Positions 32,392-38,445 of a DNA stretch of 38,445 bases are shown in pieces. A program made the translations under genes and the position numbers. Position 1 is the stretch's first letter. The number at the start of each line of letters is the position of its first letter. Source of the DNA: a bacterium (GTDB lineage: Bacteria; Actinomycetota; Acidimicrobiia; Spongiisociales; JAENVV01); contig JAHEDI010000027.1 in assembly GCA_024641305.1 (NCBI GenBank), positions 8,355 through 46,799 on the forward strand. The letters are read 5' to 3'. Below the pieces are notes generated by a model. That model saw nothing but the letters and a program-made list of their open reading frames with translations. It was not told where the DNA came from and did not search any database.

Positions 32392-32897
32392 GGTATTCGA
32401 CCTGGTTCAAGTGGATTCAGAAGCGGATCGTCAGCCTGATTGTTTTGGTCCTGGCCATCATCATCGCCACGGCGGTCCTCATCGGTGTCTTCTGGGGACT
32501 AAATGGCGAGCTTCCACCGATCCTCGATCCCGAGCGGGCAGACGTAAAGACCCAACTCGCCGACTTTTCGGTTAGTACCGACTTGCTTTTTGCGTACAAC
32601 AGCGCCGAGCTTGAGTCCCAAGCCCTCCAACGACTCGATGTCATCGCCGCCTATCTGGCGGACCATCCGTCCTATCCGGTTATTGTGGCCGGGCATGCCG
32701 ACTCGACGGGGGAGCCCGACTACAACCTGGCGTTGAGCCAAGCCCGCGCCGAGGCGGTCGTTCTTTACCTCTTGACCGCCGGCGTGACCAACTCGCTCGA
32801 ATCGATTGGGTATGGCGATACCGAACCAATCGCCACCAATGCCACGGAGGAGGGGCGGGCCGCCAACCGGCGAGTCACGTTTGAAATCGCCGGCTGA
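32388..32897 (+). CDS. Membrane-anchored OmpA-like (peptidoglycan-binding) protein
   Basis: 169 residues from a GTG that overlaps the META gene stop (GTGA). One transmembrane helix at about 15-38 (LIVLVLAIIIATAVLIGVFW) follows a basic start, and the rest is extracellular. The OmpA-C domain is clear: FAYNSAELESQALQRLDVIA, VIVAGHADSTGEPDYNLALS, ARAEAVVLYLLTAGV and the closing NRRVTFEIAG, with the Asp and Arg that bind diaminopimelate in this fold. In an organism without an outer membrane it would tie the membrane to peptidoglycan. The stop codon TGA abuts the stop of the convergent gene with no gap. Confidence 0.88.
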   Translation: MRYSTWFKWIQKRIVSLIVLVLAIIIATAVLIGVFWGLNGELPPILDPERADVKTQLADFSVSTDLLFAYNSAELESQALQRLDVIAAYLADHPSYPVIVAGHADSTGEPDYNLALSQARAEAVVLYLLTAGVTNSLESIGYGDTEPIATNATEEGRAANRRVTFEIAG

Positions 32898-34352
32898 TCA
32901 AATGGAGAATTTGTCGATGACTTCGGCGAAGCTCTCCAGGGAGCCGGGTCTGTGCAGGTTGGCGATCGCCACGATGGCGGTTTCCACGCCGGCCTCGGCC
33001 AAATGGCTGAACCGGTGGATATTGTCGTCAACGGTCCCGCCGGAGAACGGGCCCAACAGGGTTTGGACATCCATGCCCATGGCAGAAGCTTCGGACTCAA
33101 GCTCCTGTTTGGTCGCATAAACGAACGTCGGGGACAGATGGGTAACTTCGATCTCTGCCCGATTACGCCCGACAGTCTCACAGTGAGCATCAAGCACGGA
33201 GAGCTTGTGGCGAACCGTGTCCGGATCGCCGATCAGGTTGCAGGCGTCGGCATACTGGGCCACCAACTTGAGAGTCCGTTTCTCACCGCTCCCGCCCACC
33301 AGGATCGGAATGTGTTCCTGAACCGGTCGTGGGTAGGCCATCGCTTCAGGAATGCTGATGGCTTTGCCTTCAAACGATTTGGCTCCGGAACCCCACAGCA
33401 CCGGCAGGGCTTGCAAGGCATCTTCGAGCAGGTCGAGGCGTTCCCGGTCAGATGGGTATCTGTACCCGTACGCTTCGTGCTCCTGCTTGAACCATCCGGC
33501 TCCAATGCCACAGATCGCCCGACCGCTCGAGAGGACATCAAGTGTCGAGATGATCTTGGCTAGCAAGCCTACGTTGCGGTAGGTGAGTCCGGTGACCAGG
33601 GTGCCAAGCCTGATCGTATCGGTCACACCGGCGAGCCACGCGAGGGTGGTGTACGCCTCCAACATGTCGCTCCAGGCTGGACCGACCTGGGGGATTTGGC
33701 GGAAGTGGTCCATGACCCAGAGGCTCTCGAAGCCAGCCGCTTCGGCCCGTCGGGCGATGGCGGCGAGGGTGTCCGGCGTCGACACGTCCCCCCACTCGAA
33801 GTTCGACACCTGCAACCCGAATCGCAGTCTTCTGGTAGGCGATGCGCTCTCGGGTGACCACCCTCCCAACGATACGGGTAGTACTTCGTTGGACGGGTAC
33901 AGGGCTGCGAACCCCTCCGTTTCGAGGAGTGGTCGGGTTTCGGCGTAACGGGTGATCTGGCTATCGAGGACGCTGGGGGAGATGCTGCGGCTACGACGCT
34001 TGTTGCGGTCCTTGCAAGTCTTGGCGTCGGTATCGAAGACAATGGCGATGCAAGGCATTTCGGCCGCCGTGGCCTTGTCCCGCCAACGGTGCCGGTCTTC
34101 GGCGTTGAGCCCAAGCGTGTCGATGACCGTCACCAGGCCGCGCTTCAGTCGGGCATCAACAATCGACTCGAGTACTGCGAACGCGTCCGTCGACGCCTTT
34201 TGATCGTGCTGGCCGGTCCCAACGGCGGCCCGCAGCGCATCCGAGGACACCACCTGACCAGAATCGAAGTTGGCCTCTGCCCAGGTTGTCTTCCCGCTTC
34301 CCGAAGGGCCTACCAGCACGACGAGCGAAGGAATGGGGATTCGGATCGCCAT
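32898..34352 (-). CDS. Fusion of P-loop kinase (AAA_33-type) and F420-dependent LLM oxidoreductase (TIGR03560-like)
   Basis: 484 residues. Residues 1-~165 are a P-loop kinase resembling polynucleotide-kinase/zeta-type ATPases: Walker A GPSGSGKTTW (15-24), SSDALRAAVGTG, VTVIDTLGLNAEDRHRW and a basic lid DRNKRRSRSI. From ~173 a complete LLM oxidoreductase follows: RLRFGLQVSNFEWG, AEAAGFESLWVMDHF, IRLGTLVTGLTYRN, LDVLSSGRAICGIGAGWF, PRPVQEHIPILVGGSGEKRT. The F420 part resembles mycobacterial Rv1855c-like enzymes. The two domains read through one uninterrupted frame with a ~10-residue linker. The start is leaderless-type (TAGGCT 6 bases upstream). The joint substrate is unknown. Confidence 0.88.
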   Translation of the reverse strand: MAIRIPIPSLVVLVGPSGSGKTTWAEANFDSGQVVSSDALRAAVGTGQHDQKASTDAFAVLESIVDARLKRGLVTVIDTLGLNAEDRHRWRDKATAAEMPCIAIVFDTDAKTCKDRNKRRSRSISPSVLDSQITRYAETRPLLETEGFAALYPSNEVLPVSLGGWSPESASPTRRLRFGLQVSNFEWGDVSTPDTLAAIARRAEAAGFESLWVMDHFRQIPQVGPAWSDMLEAYTTLAWLAGVTDTIRLGTLVTGLTYRNVGLLAKIISTLDVLSSGRAICGIGAGWFKQEHEAYGYRYPSDRERLDLLEDALQALPVLWGSGAKSFEGKAISIPEAMAYPRPVQEHIPILVGGSGEKRTLKLVAQYADACNLIGDPDTVRHKLSVLDAHCETVGRNRAEIEVTHLSPTFVYATKQELESEASAMGMDVQTLLGPFSGGTVDDNIHRFSHLAEAGVETAIVAIANLHRPGSLESFAEVIDKFSI

Positions 34353-34358
34353 TCTCTC

Positions 34359-34368
34359 AGCCTAGAGT
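34359..34368. promoter_or_regulatory. Overlapping divergent -10 hexamers in a 23-base gap
   Basis: Plus strand TAGAGT (34363-34368) stands 7 bases before the ATG at 34376; minus strand TAGGCT (34364-34359) stands 6 bases before the ATG at 34352. They share the TA step at 34363-34364 inside CTAG. This would be one symmetric promoter core serving the kinase-oxidoreductase fusion and the acetyltransferase, both leaderless. Confidence 0.55.
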
Positions 34369-34375
34369 CCTGCCG

Positions 34376-35554
34376 ATGACCATGGACGTCCGACCCGCCA
34401 CTTCGTCCGATATAAACGCAATATGCGAACTGCTGGTCGGGCGACTCGACGAGGAAGACGGGCCTGAGGCGCGCATGATCCTTGAAGCCGATGGCCCCCA
34501 CGATTGGTGGGTTGGTACCGTCGCCGGGGAGATTGGTTCGACCATGATGGTTCACCCGGTCTCGTACCGAATCGGCTCGGTGACCGTTCCAGGCAATCAG
34601 GTCGAATTCGTCGCGACCCATGAGCGGTTCGCCGGCCGAGGCCTGGTACGCCGCCAGTTTGAAGCGGCCACAGATGCGATGGCCAGGCGCGGGGAATTGA
34701 TTTCGATGATCGTCGGGATTCCGTATTTCTATCGACGATTCGGGTACGAATACGCCGTCTCGGTTCCCGATGTGCAGGTGATCCGGGCGGGAATTGAATT
34801 ACCGACCGATGAAACGTTGGGGCTCGCCGATGCCACCCTGGATGACGTGTCTGCCGTCCAGCAACTTCAGGCTTTGGCTCAGGAGTCAGCCGACGTCGCT
34901 GCTTCATTTCCCGATGATGTTCGGAGCTGGTTCGTTGAGTCGCCCAATTATCGAACGATGATCGCCCGTCGGGCAGACATACCCGTCGGCATGGTGCGGG
35001 CTTATGAACACGATGGTGAGGTCTGGGTGTTCGAAGTGGTTGCTTCCCAGCCAGAAGTGCTCGGGTCACTTCTAAATGCCGTGCGAGGTGGCGGTGACGT
35101 TGGCGTGTTGCACCGACCGGCCTCTCCGGCCGGCGTCTTCATCGGATCGTTCGGTGAGACCTCGGACAACACAGAGGCCTACTACGGCAAAGTGCTCGAT
35201 GTCGCAGCCCTTCTGAATGCGCTCCGGCCGACCTTCGACCAGCGTCTAGCCGAAGCAGGTCTTGATGACCTGACCCATACCTGGATGCTGTCGACCTATG
35301 TTGCCAGCTATGGAGCGGAAATCGTCAACGGTGCGTTCGGGCCTATCACGAGCGGCCCGGGTATTCAGGCGCCGGTTAGTAAAGGCGGCTCAGGGGTGCC
35401 CCCGGATCTCATGGCGACGATGATTGTTGGCCGGGACGGAATCACCGAACTGAATCGATGGCATGGTGACGTGTACCTGGGCAGACAAGCAGCCATCATG
35501 GACACCCTGTTTCCTCCCCAGGAAGTCGACATTCTCACCTGGATTGTTCCATAG
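34376..35554 (+). CDS. Eis-like GNAT N-acetyltransferase
   Basis: 392 residues from the ATG at 34376; ATG 34382 is a close alternative. The N-terminal GNAT domain has the acetyl-CoA-binding segment HERFAGRGLVRRQFEAATDA and YFYRRFGYEYA, which together with the ~400-residue length (two GNAT-like halves plus an SCP2-like C-terminal part) resembles Eis-family enzymes that acetylate amines or aminoglycosides. The C-terminus DVYLGRQAAIMDTLFPP fits the sterol-carrier-like region. No drug-resistance role can be claimed. It shares a 23-base promoter gap with the kinase-oxidoreductase fusion. Confidence 0.85.
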   Translation: MTMDVRPATSSDINAICELLVGRLDEEDGPEARMILEADGPHDWWVGTVAGEIGSTMMVHPVSYRIGSVTVPGNQVEFVATHERFAGRGLVRRQFEAATDAMARRGELISMIVGIPYFYRRFGYEYAVSVPDVQVIRAGIELPTDETLGLADATLDDVSAVQQLQALAQESADVAASFPDDVRSWFVESPNYRTMIARRADIPVGMVRAYEHDGEVWVFEVVASQPEVLGSLLNAVRGGGDVGVLHRPASPAGVFIGSFGETSDNTEAYYGKVLDVAALLNALRPTFDQRLAEAGLDDLTHTWMLSTYVASYGAEIVNGAFGPITSGPGIQAPVSKGGSGVPPDLMATMIVGRDGITELNRWHGDVYLGRQAAIMDTLFPPQEVDILTWIVP

Positions 35555-35833
35555 ATGGCTGGCACCCGACTGATAGCGACCTCTCGACGCTGGTGGTCGG
35601 CGGTCTGGACAGTGAACGAGCCGAAGCCGAATGCGGAATGTCCGCTCTGTGGTCGGCCGACGGTAGTCGCCCCGACCTCGGGTCCCCGCAGCATGCTCGG
35701 TGTGCCCTTGCATTCACCGGCCACTCGGGACGAAAGAATCGCCTCCTGCGCGACTCACGGACGGCCTCCGTTCAACAACCAGACCTTGCGAGCCATCGAG
35801 GTGACCAATAAGCCCGAGGGTCCGTCCGACTGA
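35555..35833 (+). CDS. Small protein with putative zinc-ribbon cysteines
   Basis: 92 residues. The ATG directly follows the acetyltransferase stop codon (TAG-ATG), so translation would be coupled; there is no separate ribosome binding site. It has ECPLCGRPTVV and, about 35 residues later, IASCATHGRPPFNNQ, giving a Cys-x2-Cys...Cys-x2-His pattern suited to binding zinc. The N-terminus TSRRWWSAVW is basic and aromatic. I recognise no family, and an ORF of this size could be chance. Confidence 0.5.
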   Translation: MAGTRLIATSRRWWSAVWTVNEPKPNAECPLCGRPTVVAPTSGPRSMLGVPLHSPATRDERIASCATHGRPPFNNQTLRAIEVTNKPEGPSD

Positions 35834-35843
35834 GCGTTCACTT

Positions 35844-36233
35844 TCAGTCGTCGATGGTCTCGAGCATGGCTGCGAATGCGTCGACGTCAGTTGTCGTCGG
35901 TGGGTGGGTCCAAGTCTGGTAGGGGGCCAGTAGTTCGTCATACTTGAGCGCCTGCCGGGGCGTGACCATGATCCGGATCGGAATGTCTGGTCCGAGTACT
36001 TGTCGATACCTGGCCAGGATCGCCCGGTGCTGGGCCCGGTCGAGGTCCAGGTCAAAGATTACGCCGCTGGCTGCCGCCAGCTTCTCGCAGAATCCGTTTC
36101 GGAGGATTGGACATAGGGTTGCCCGGCGAGGTCCGGCGCAATACACGATGTGGTGGCCCCGGCGCTCTAGCTGGGCAGCCTCTTGAAAGTGATCCGATAC
36201 GCAGTCCACCAAGACGGTATCGAGGGTTTCCAT
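35844..36233 (-). CDS. Uncharacterised conserved-looking protein with four cysteines
   Basis: 129 residues. Cysteines fall at LVDCVSD, IVYCAGPRR, ATLCPILRNG and GFCEKLA; the last three lie within ~17 residues and read like a compact metal or redox motif (C-x8-C-x6-C). The rest alternates strands and helices: GVIFDLDLDRAQHRAILARYR, IPIRIMVTPRQALKY, ending in TTTDVDAFAAMLE, reminiscent of a flavodoxin/receiver-like fold. I associate it with unnamed actinobacterial proteins but know no function. GGAGG lies 4 bases before the ATG. Confidence 0.72.
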   Translation of the reverse strand: METLDTVLVDCVSDHFQEAAQLERRGHHIVYCAGPRRATLCPILRNGFCEKLAAASGVIFDLDLDRAQHRAILARYRQVLGPDIPIRIMVTPRQALKYDELLAPYQTWTHPPTTTDVDAFAAMLETIDD

Positions 36234-36356
36234 GAACGCCTCCGTCCCTCCAGCATGCGATGGTCGCTCTGTCGCCGTCAGAGGCCAAGGCCAGTAGTTC
36301 TCAGAGGTGGGCGGATCGAAACGGATGTTCGTGAGGGGATGGGGGGTCAGGGCTGA

Positions 36357-36362
36357 TAGCCT
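36357..36362 (+). promoter_or_regulatory. -10-like TAGCCT for the O-acetylhomoserine sulfhydrylase gene
   Basis: TAGCCT followed by exactly 6 bases and the ATG at 36369, with no Shine-Dalgarno, so a leaderless transcript is likely. The rest of the 135-base gap to the divergent gene shows nothing I can name; in particular no SAM riboswitch-like structure was recognised. Confidence 0.45.
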
Positions 36363-36368
36363 TCACTG

Positions 36369-37661
36369 ATGATCACTCCTGATGGTCTTGGATTTGAGAC
36401 ACTGGCCTTACATGCCGGTCAGCAGCCCGACCGAACGTTTGGAGCACGGGCCCAGCCGATCTATATGACGACGTCTTACCTGTTCGATTCGGTCGACCAC
36501 GCAGCTGCACTTTTCAATCTCGAATCGGCCGGCCACGTCTACTCGCGGATCTCCAATCCCACCGTGGCGGTATTCGAGGAGCGGATGGCGGCCCTCGAAG
36601 GCGGAGTGGGGGCGGTGGCGACTGCCTCGGGACAAGCCGCTCTCTTCCTCGCTGTGGCAACCTTGATGGGCCAGGGCGGTCACATCGTTGCTTCGGGTTC
36701 GATCTATGGCGGATCGCACAACATGCTGAACCTCACGTTGCCTCGCTTCGGAATAACTACGACCTTTGTAAACCCCCGTGATACGTCCGCGTTCGCTGAT
36801 GCCATAACCGAAGACACCAGACTGGTATACGGCGAGACGCTCGGCAATCCCGGACTCGAAATCATGGATCTGCCGGCAGTCGCGGAAGTTGCTCATGCCA
36901 ATGGCATGCCGTTCATGATCGACAACACGTTCGCTTCGCCCTATTTGTGTCGACCTATCGACTGGGGTGCCGACATCGTCCTGAATTCGGCCACGAAGTT
37001 CATAGGAGGCCACGGTGTGGCCATTGGTGGTGTGCTGGTCGACGGAGGCACGTTTGATTGGGAAACATCTGGCAGATTCCCGACCCTGACCGAACCGTAC
37101 GAGGGCTATCACGGCATCGACTTCGCCGAGGAATATGGACCGGCGGCATTCATGTCGAGGGCGCGAGCTGAGGGGCTTCGTGATTTCGGGGCGTCCATGA
37201 GTCCACAGAATGCGTTCTATTTGCTGCTCGGGCTTGAAACGCTTCCTGTTCGAATGGAGCGCCATGTCGCCAATGCAACTGCGGTCGCCGAATACCTCGC
37301 TCGGGCTGACGAGGTGGAGTGGGTTTCGTATCCATCCCTCGACTCTCACCCGGACCATGAGCGGGCGAAGAAGATGTTGCCGAGGGGACCGGGAGCGATC
37401 CTCTCGTTCGGTATAAGGGGTGGTCGAGAAGCTGGTCGAAAGTTCATTGAGGCGGTGACGGTCTTCTCGCACCTTGCCAACGTTGGTGACGCCAAGTCAC
37501 TCGTCATTCATCCCGCGTCGACCACCCATCAGCAAATGTCGGCCACGGATCTTGAAGCGGCGGGTATCAGTGAGGACCTGATCAGACTGTCGGTGGGGAT
37601 GGAGTCGATCGAAGATCTTATCGGCGACCTGAAGCGCGCCCTCAGGGCGTCACAGAAGTAG
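36369..37661 (+). CDS. metY: O-acetylhomoserine sulfhydrylase (MetY), PLP-dependent
   Basis: 430 residues, the usual MetY length. It makes homocysteine from O-acetylhomoserine and sulfide. Cys/Met-metabolism signatures are complete: ETLALHAGQQPD, YSRISNPTVAVFEERMAALE, ASGQAALFLA, GETLGNPGLEIMDLPAVAE, DNTFASPYLCRPIDWGADIV, and NSATKFIGGHG with the PLP-binding Lys; the C-terminus LVIHPASTTHQQMS and RLSVGMESIEDLI is typical. No metX is seen downstream in the window; the next gene encodes an alpha/beta hydrolase that starts 4 bases after the stop and does not look like MetX. Confidence 0.95.
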   Translation: MITPDGLGFETLALHAGQQPDRTFGARAQPIYMTTSYLFDSVDHAAALFNLESAGHVYSRISNPTVAVFEERMAALEGGVGAVATASGQAALFLAVATLMGQGGHIVASGSIYGGSHNMLNLTLPRFGITTTFVNPRDTSAFADAITEDTRLVYGETLGNPGLEIMDLPAVAEVAHANGMPFMIDNTFASPYLCRPIDWGADIVLNSATKFIGGHGVAIGGVLVDGGTFDWETSGRFPTLTEPYEGYHGIDFAEEYGPAAFMSRARAEGLRDFGASMSPQNAFYLLLGLETLPVRMERHVANATAVAEYLARADEVEWVSYPSLDSHPDHERAKKMLPRGPGAILSFGIRGGREAGRKFIEAVTVFSHLANVGDAKSLVIHPASTTHQQMSATDLEAAGISEDLIRLSVGMESIEDLIGDLKRALRASQK

Positions 37662-37665
37662 GTCG

Positions 37666-38445
37666 ATGATGGATATCGCCATGGCCAACAAGAAGGTGTT
37701 TGCATCGACGGGCGGCCGTCCGATCGACCGTGACCTGCCCCTCGTCATTCTCCTTCACGGTGCTGGCCAGGACCGGACGATCTGGTTCCTGCAAACTCGA
37801 TACCTCGCCCACCATGGTTTTTCGGTACTGGCCGTCGACCTGCCGGGGCACGGGGGATCAGACGGGCCACCGCTCGCCTCGATCGAAGCCATGTCCAACT
37901 GGACCTTCGATCTCGTCGGAGCCGTTGGAGCAGACGCGGCTTCGTTGGTCGGACATTCGATGGGCTCGTTGGTGGCGTTGCAATGCGCTGCCGATCATCC
38001 AGGTCAAATTGACAAAGTTGCCCTGGTCGGGGTGTCGGCTGAGATGCCAGTTAATCCGCAGATGTTGGCTGCCGCTGAAGCCGATGAGCAGCACGCTGTC
38101 GACCTCATGGTCGGATGGTCGCACTCCAGTTCAGGGCATCGAGGCGGCCATCAACAACCAGGTATTTGGATGTTGGGGGGATCCAAGCGGGTCGTCGAAC
38201 GCTCGGCTCCTGGGGTGCTGTTCACCGACTTCACCGCGTGTGCGAATCGGGGTTCCATTTTGGACGCGGCGGCCAGAGTCAAGGCGCCCACGCTGTTCCT
38301 GCTTGCCGGTGACGACAAGATGACGCCGAGCGAATCGGGAGTCCTGGTTGCCGCCGAAGTCATGGATGCTTCCGTGGTGATCCTCCCGAAGGTTGGTCAC
38401 TCGATGCTTGCCGAGTCACCTGACCTCGTTACCAGACGACTGGCG
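37666..38445 (+). CDS. Alpha/beta hydrolase (3' partial, cut by window end)
   Basis: 260 residues are visible with no stop before the window edge. The ATG at 37666 lies 4 bases after the metY stop; ATG at 37669 or 37681 are alternatives. Fold motifs: LVILLHGAGQDRTIW with the oxyanion HG, VDLPGHGGSDGP, nucleophile elbow SLVGHSMGSLVAL with the catalytic Ser, Asp in LLAGDDKMTP and His in PKVGHSMLAE. All three catalytic residues are present. The substrate is unknown; the short length rules against MetX-type homoserine acetyltransferase. Only the last few residues are likely missing. Confidence 0.9.
   Translation, partial: MMDIAMANKKVFASTGGRPIDRDLPLVILLHGAGQDRTIWFLQTRYLAHHGFSVLAVDLPGHGGSDGPPLASIEAMSNWTFDLVGAVGADAASLVGHSMGSLVALQCAADHPGQIDKVALVGVSAEMPVNPQMLAAAEADEQHAVDLMVGWSHSSSGHRGGHQQPGIWMLGGSKRVVERSAPGVLFTDFTACANRGSILDAAARVKAPTLFLLAGDDKMTPSESGVLVAAEVMDASVVILPKVGHSMLAESPDLVTRRLA

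Noticed and set aside
34286-34375. Upstream extension of the acetyltransferase by 30 residues
   Set aside because: It would overlap the start of the divergent fusion gene and has no homology-like character; ATG 34376 has a well-placed -10 hexamer.
36408-37472. 354-residue open frame opposite metY
   Set aside because: Arg/His/Ser-rich shadow of a clear PLP enzyme on the other strand; no ribosome site or motif.
37666-38445. Possibility that the hydrolase next to metY is MetX
   Set aside because: It has a generic GHSMG elbow and is near its end at ~260 residues, whereas MetX is about 370 residues with a different elbow context.

Overview
The window reads as a chromosomal segment of a high-GC, Gram-positive-type actinobacterium, most plausibly an uncultured Acidimicrobiia-like lineage. 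The pointers are F420-dependent luciferase-like oxidoreductases, many lipobox lipoproteins, PASTA proteins, FadE/PrpE/crotonase fatty-acid genes and Thr/Ser/Pro-rich secreted linkers. The class-level assignment is inference. I saw no rRNA, tRNA, CRISPR array, insertion sequence or phage gene. Genes are dense, often overlap by 4 bases (ATGA, TTGA, GTGA), and intergenic gaps rarely exceed 150 bases.

Region 1-7328 (+) is a secretion/copper cluster of four tightly coupled genes: a large exoprotein with degenerate cupredoxin (multicopper-oxidase-like) domains and Ig-like repeats, a small membrane-anchored PHNHG protein, a CopC-CopD fusion, and a subtilisin-like protease. The first and last proteins end in the same type of ~200-residue C-terminal domain. 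Region 7396-12318 holds an OmpR-type two-component system, a DUF1801 protein, an MFS transporter and a coiled-coil lytic transglycosylase. Region 12358-15629 (-) is an operon of propionyl/acetyl-CoA synthetase, an unknown 83-residue protein, a SpoU/TrmH RNA methyltransferase and an NTF2-like protein.

Region 15878-21423 carries a protein with a C-terminal ribbon-helix-helix-like segment behind a perfect inverted repeat, two blue-copper lipoproteins, a divergent aldehyde dehydrogenase, the YchF ATPase and an LppX/LprG-like lipoprotein. Region 21431-24755 is fatty-acid metabolism: a crotonase, a TetR regulator and a FadE/DmdC-type acyl-CoA dehydrogenase. Region 24752-29593 (-) has an F420 enzyme, a CoA-binding protein, a small membrane protein, and two tandem paralogous PASTA ectodomain proteins of unknown function.

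Region 29626-32897 has a molybdopterin oxidoreductase translationally coupled to a META-domain lipoprotein and an OmpA-like protein. The remainder holds a P-loop kinase/F420-oxidoreductase fusion divergent from an Eis-like acetyltransferase, two small unknown proteins, O-acetylhomoserine sulfhydrylase and an alpha/beta hydrolase cut by the window edge.

A theme across the window is the promoter layout. Many starts lie 6-7 bases behind a TANNNT hexamer, as expected for leaderless transcripts. In several operons this hexamer begins in the stop codon of the gene upstream, and at 34359-34368 two opposed hexamers share one TA step. The best candidates for something undescribed are the four-gene secreted/copper cluster with its shared C-terminal domain, the tandem PASTA ectodomain pair, the kinase-F420 oxidoreductase fusion, and the molybdoenzyme-META-OmpA cluster.
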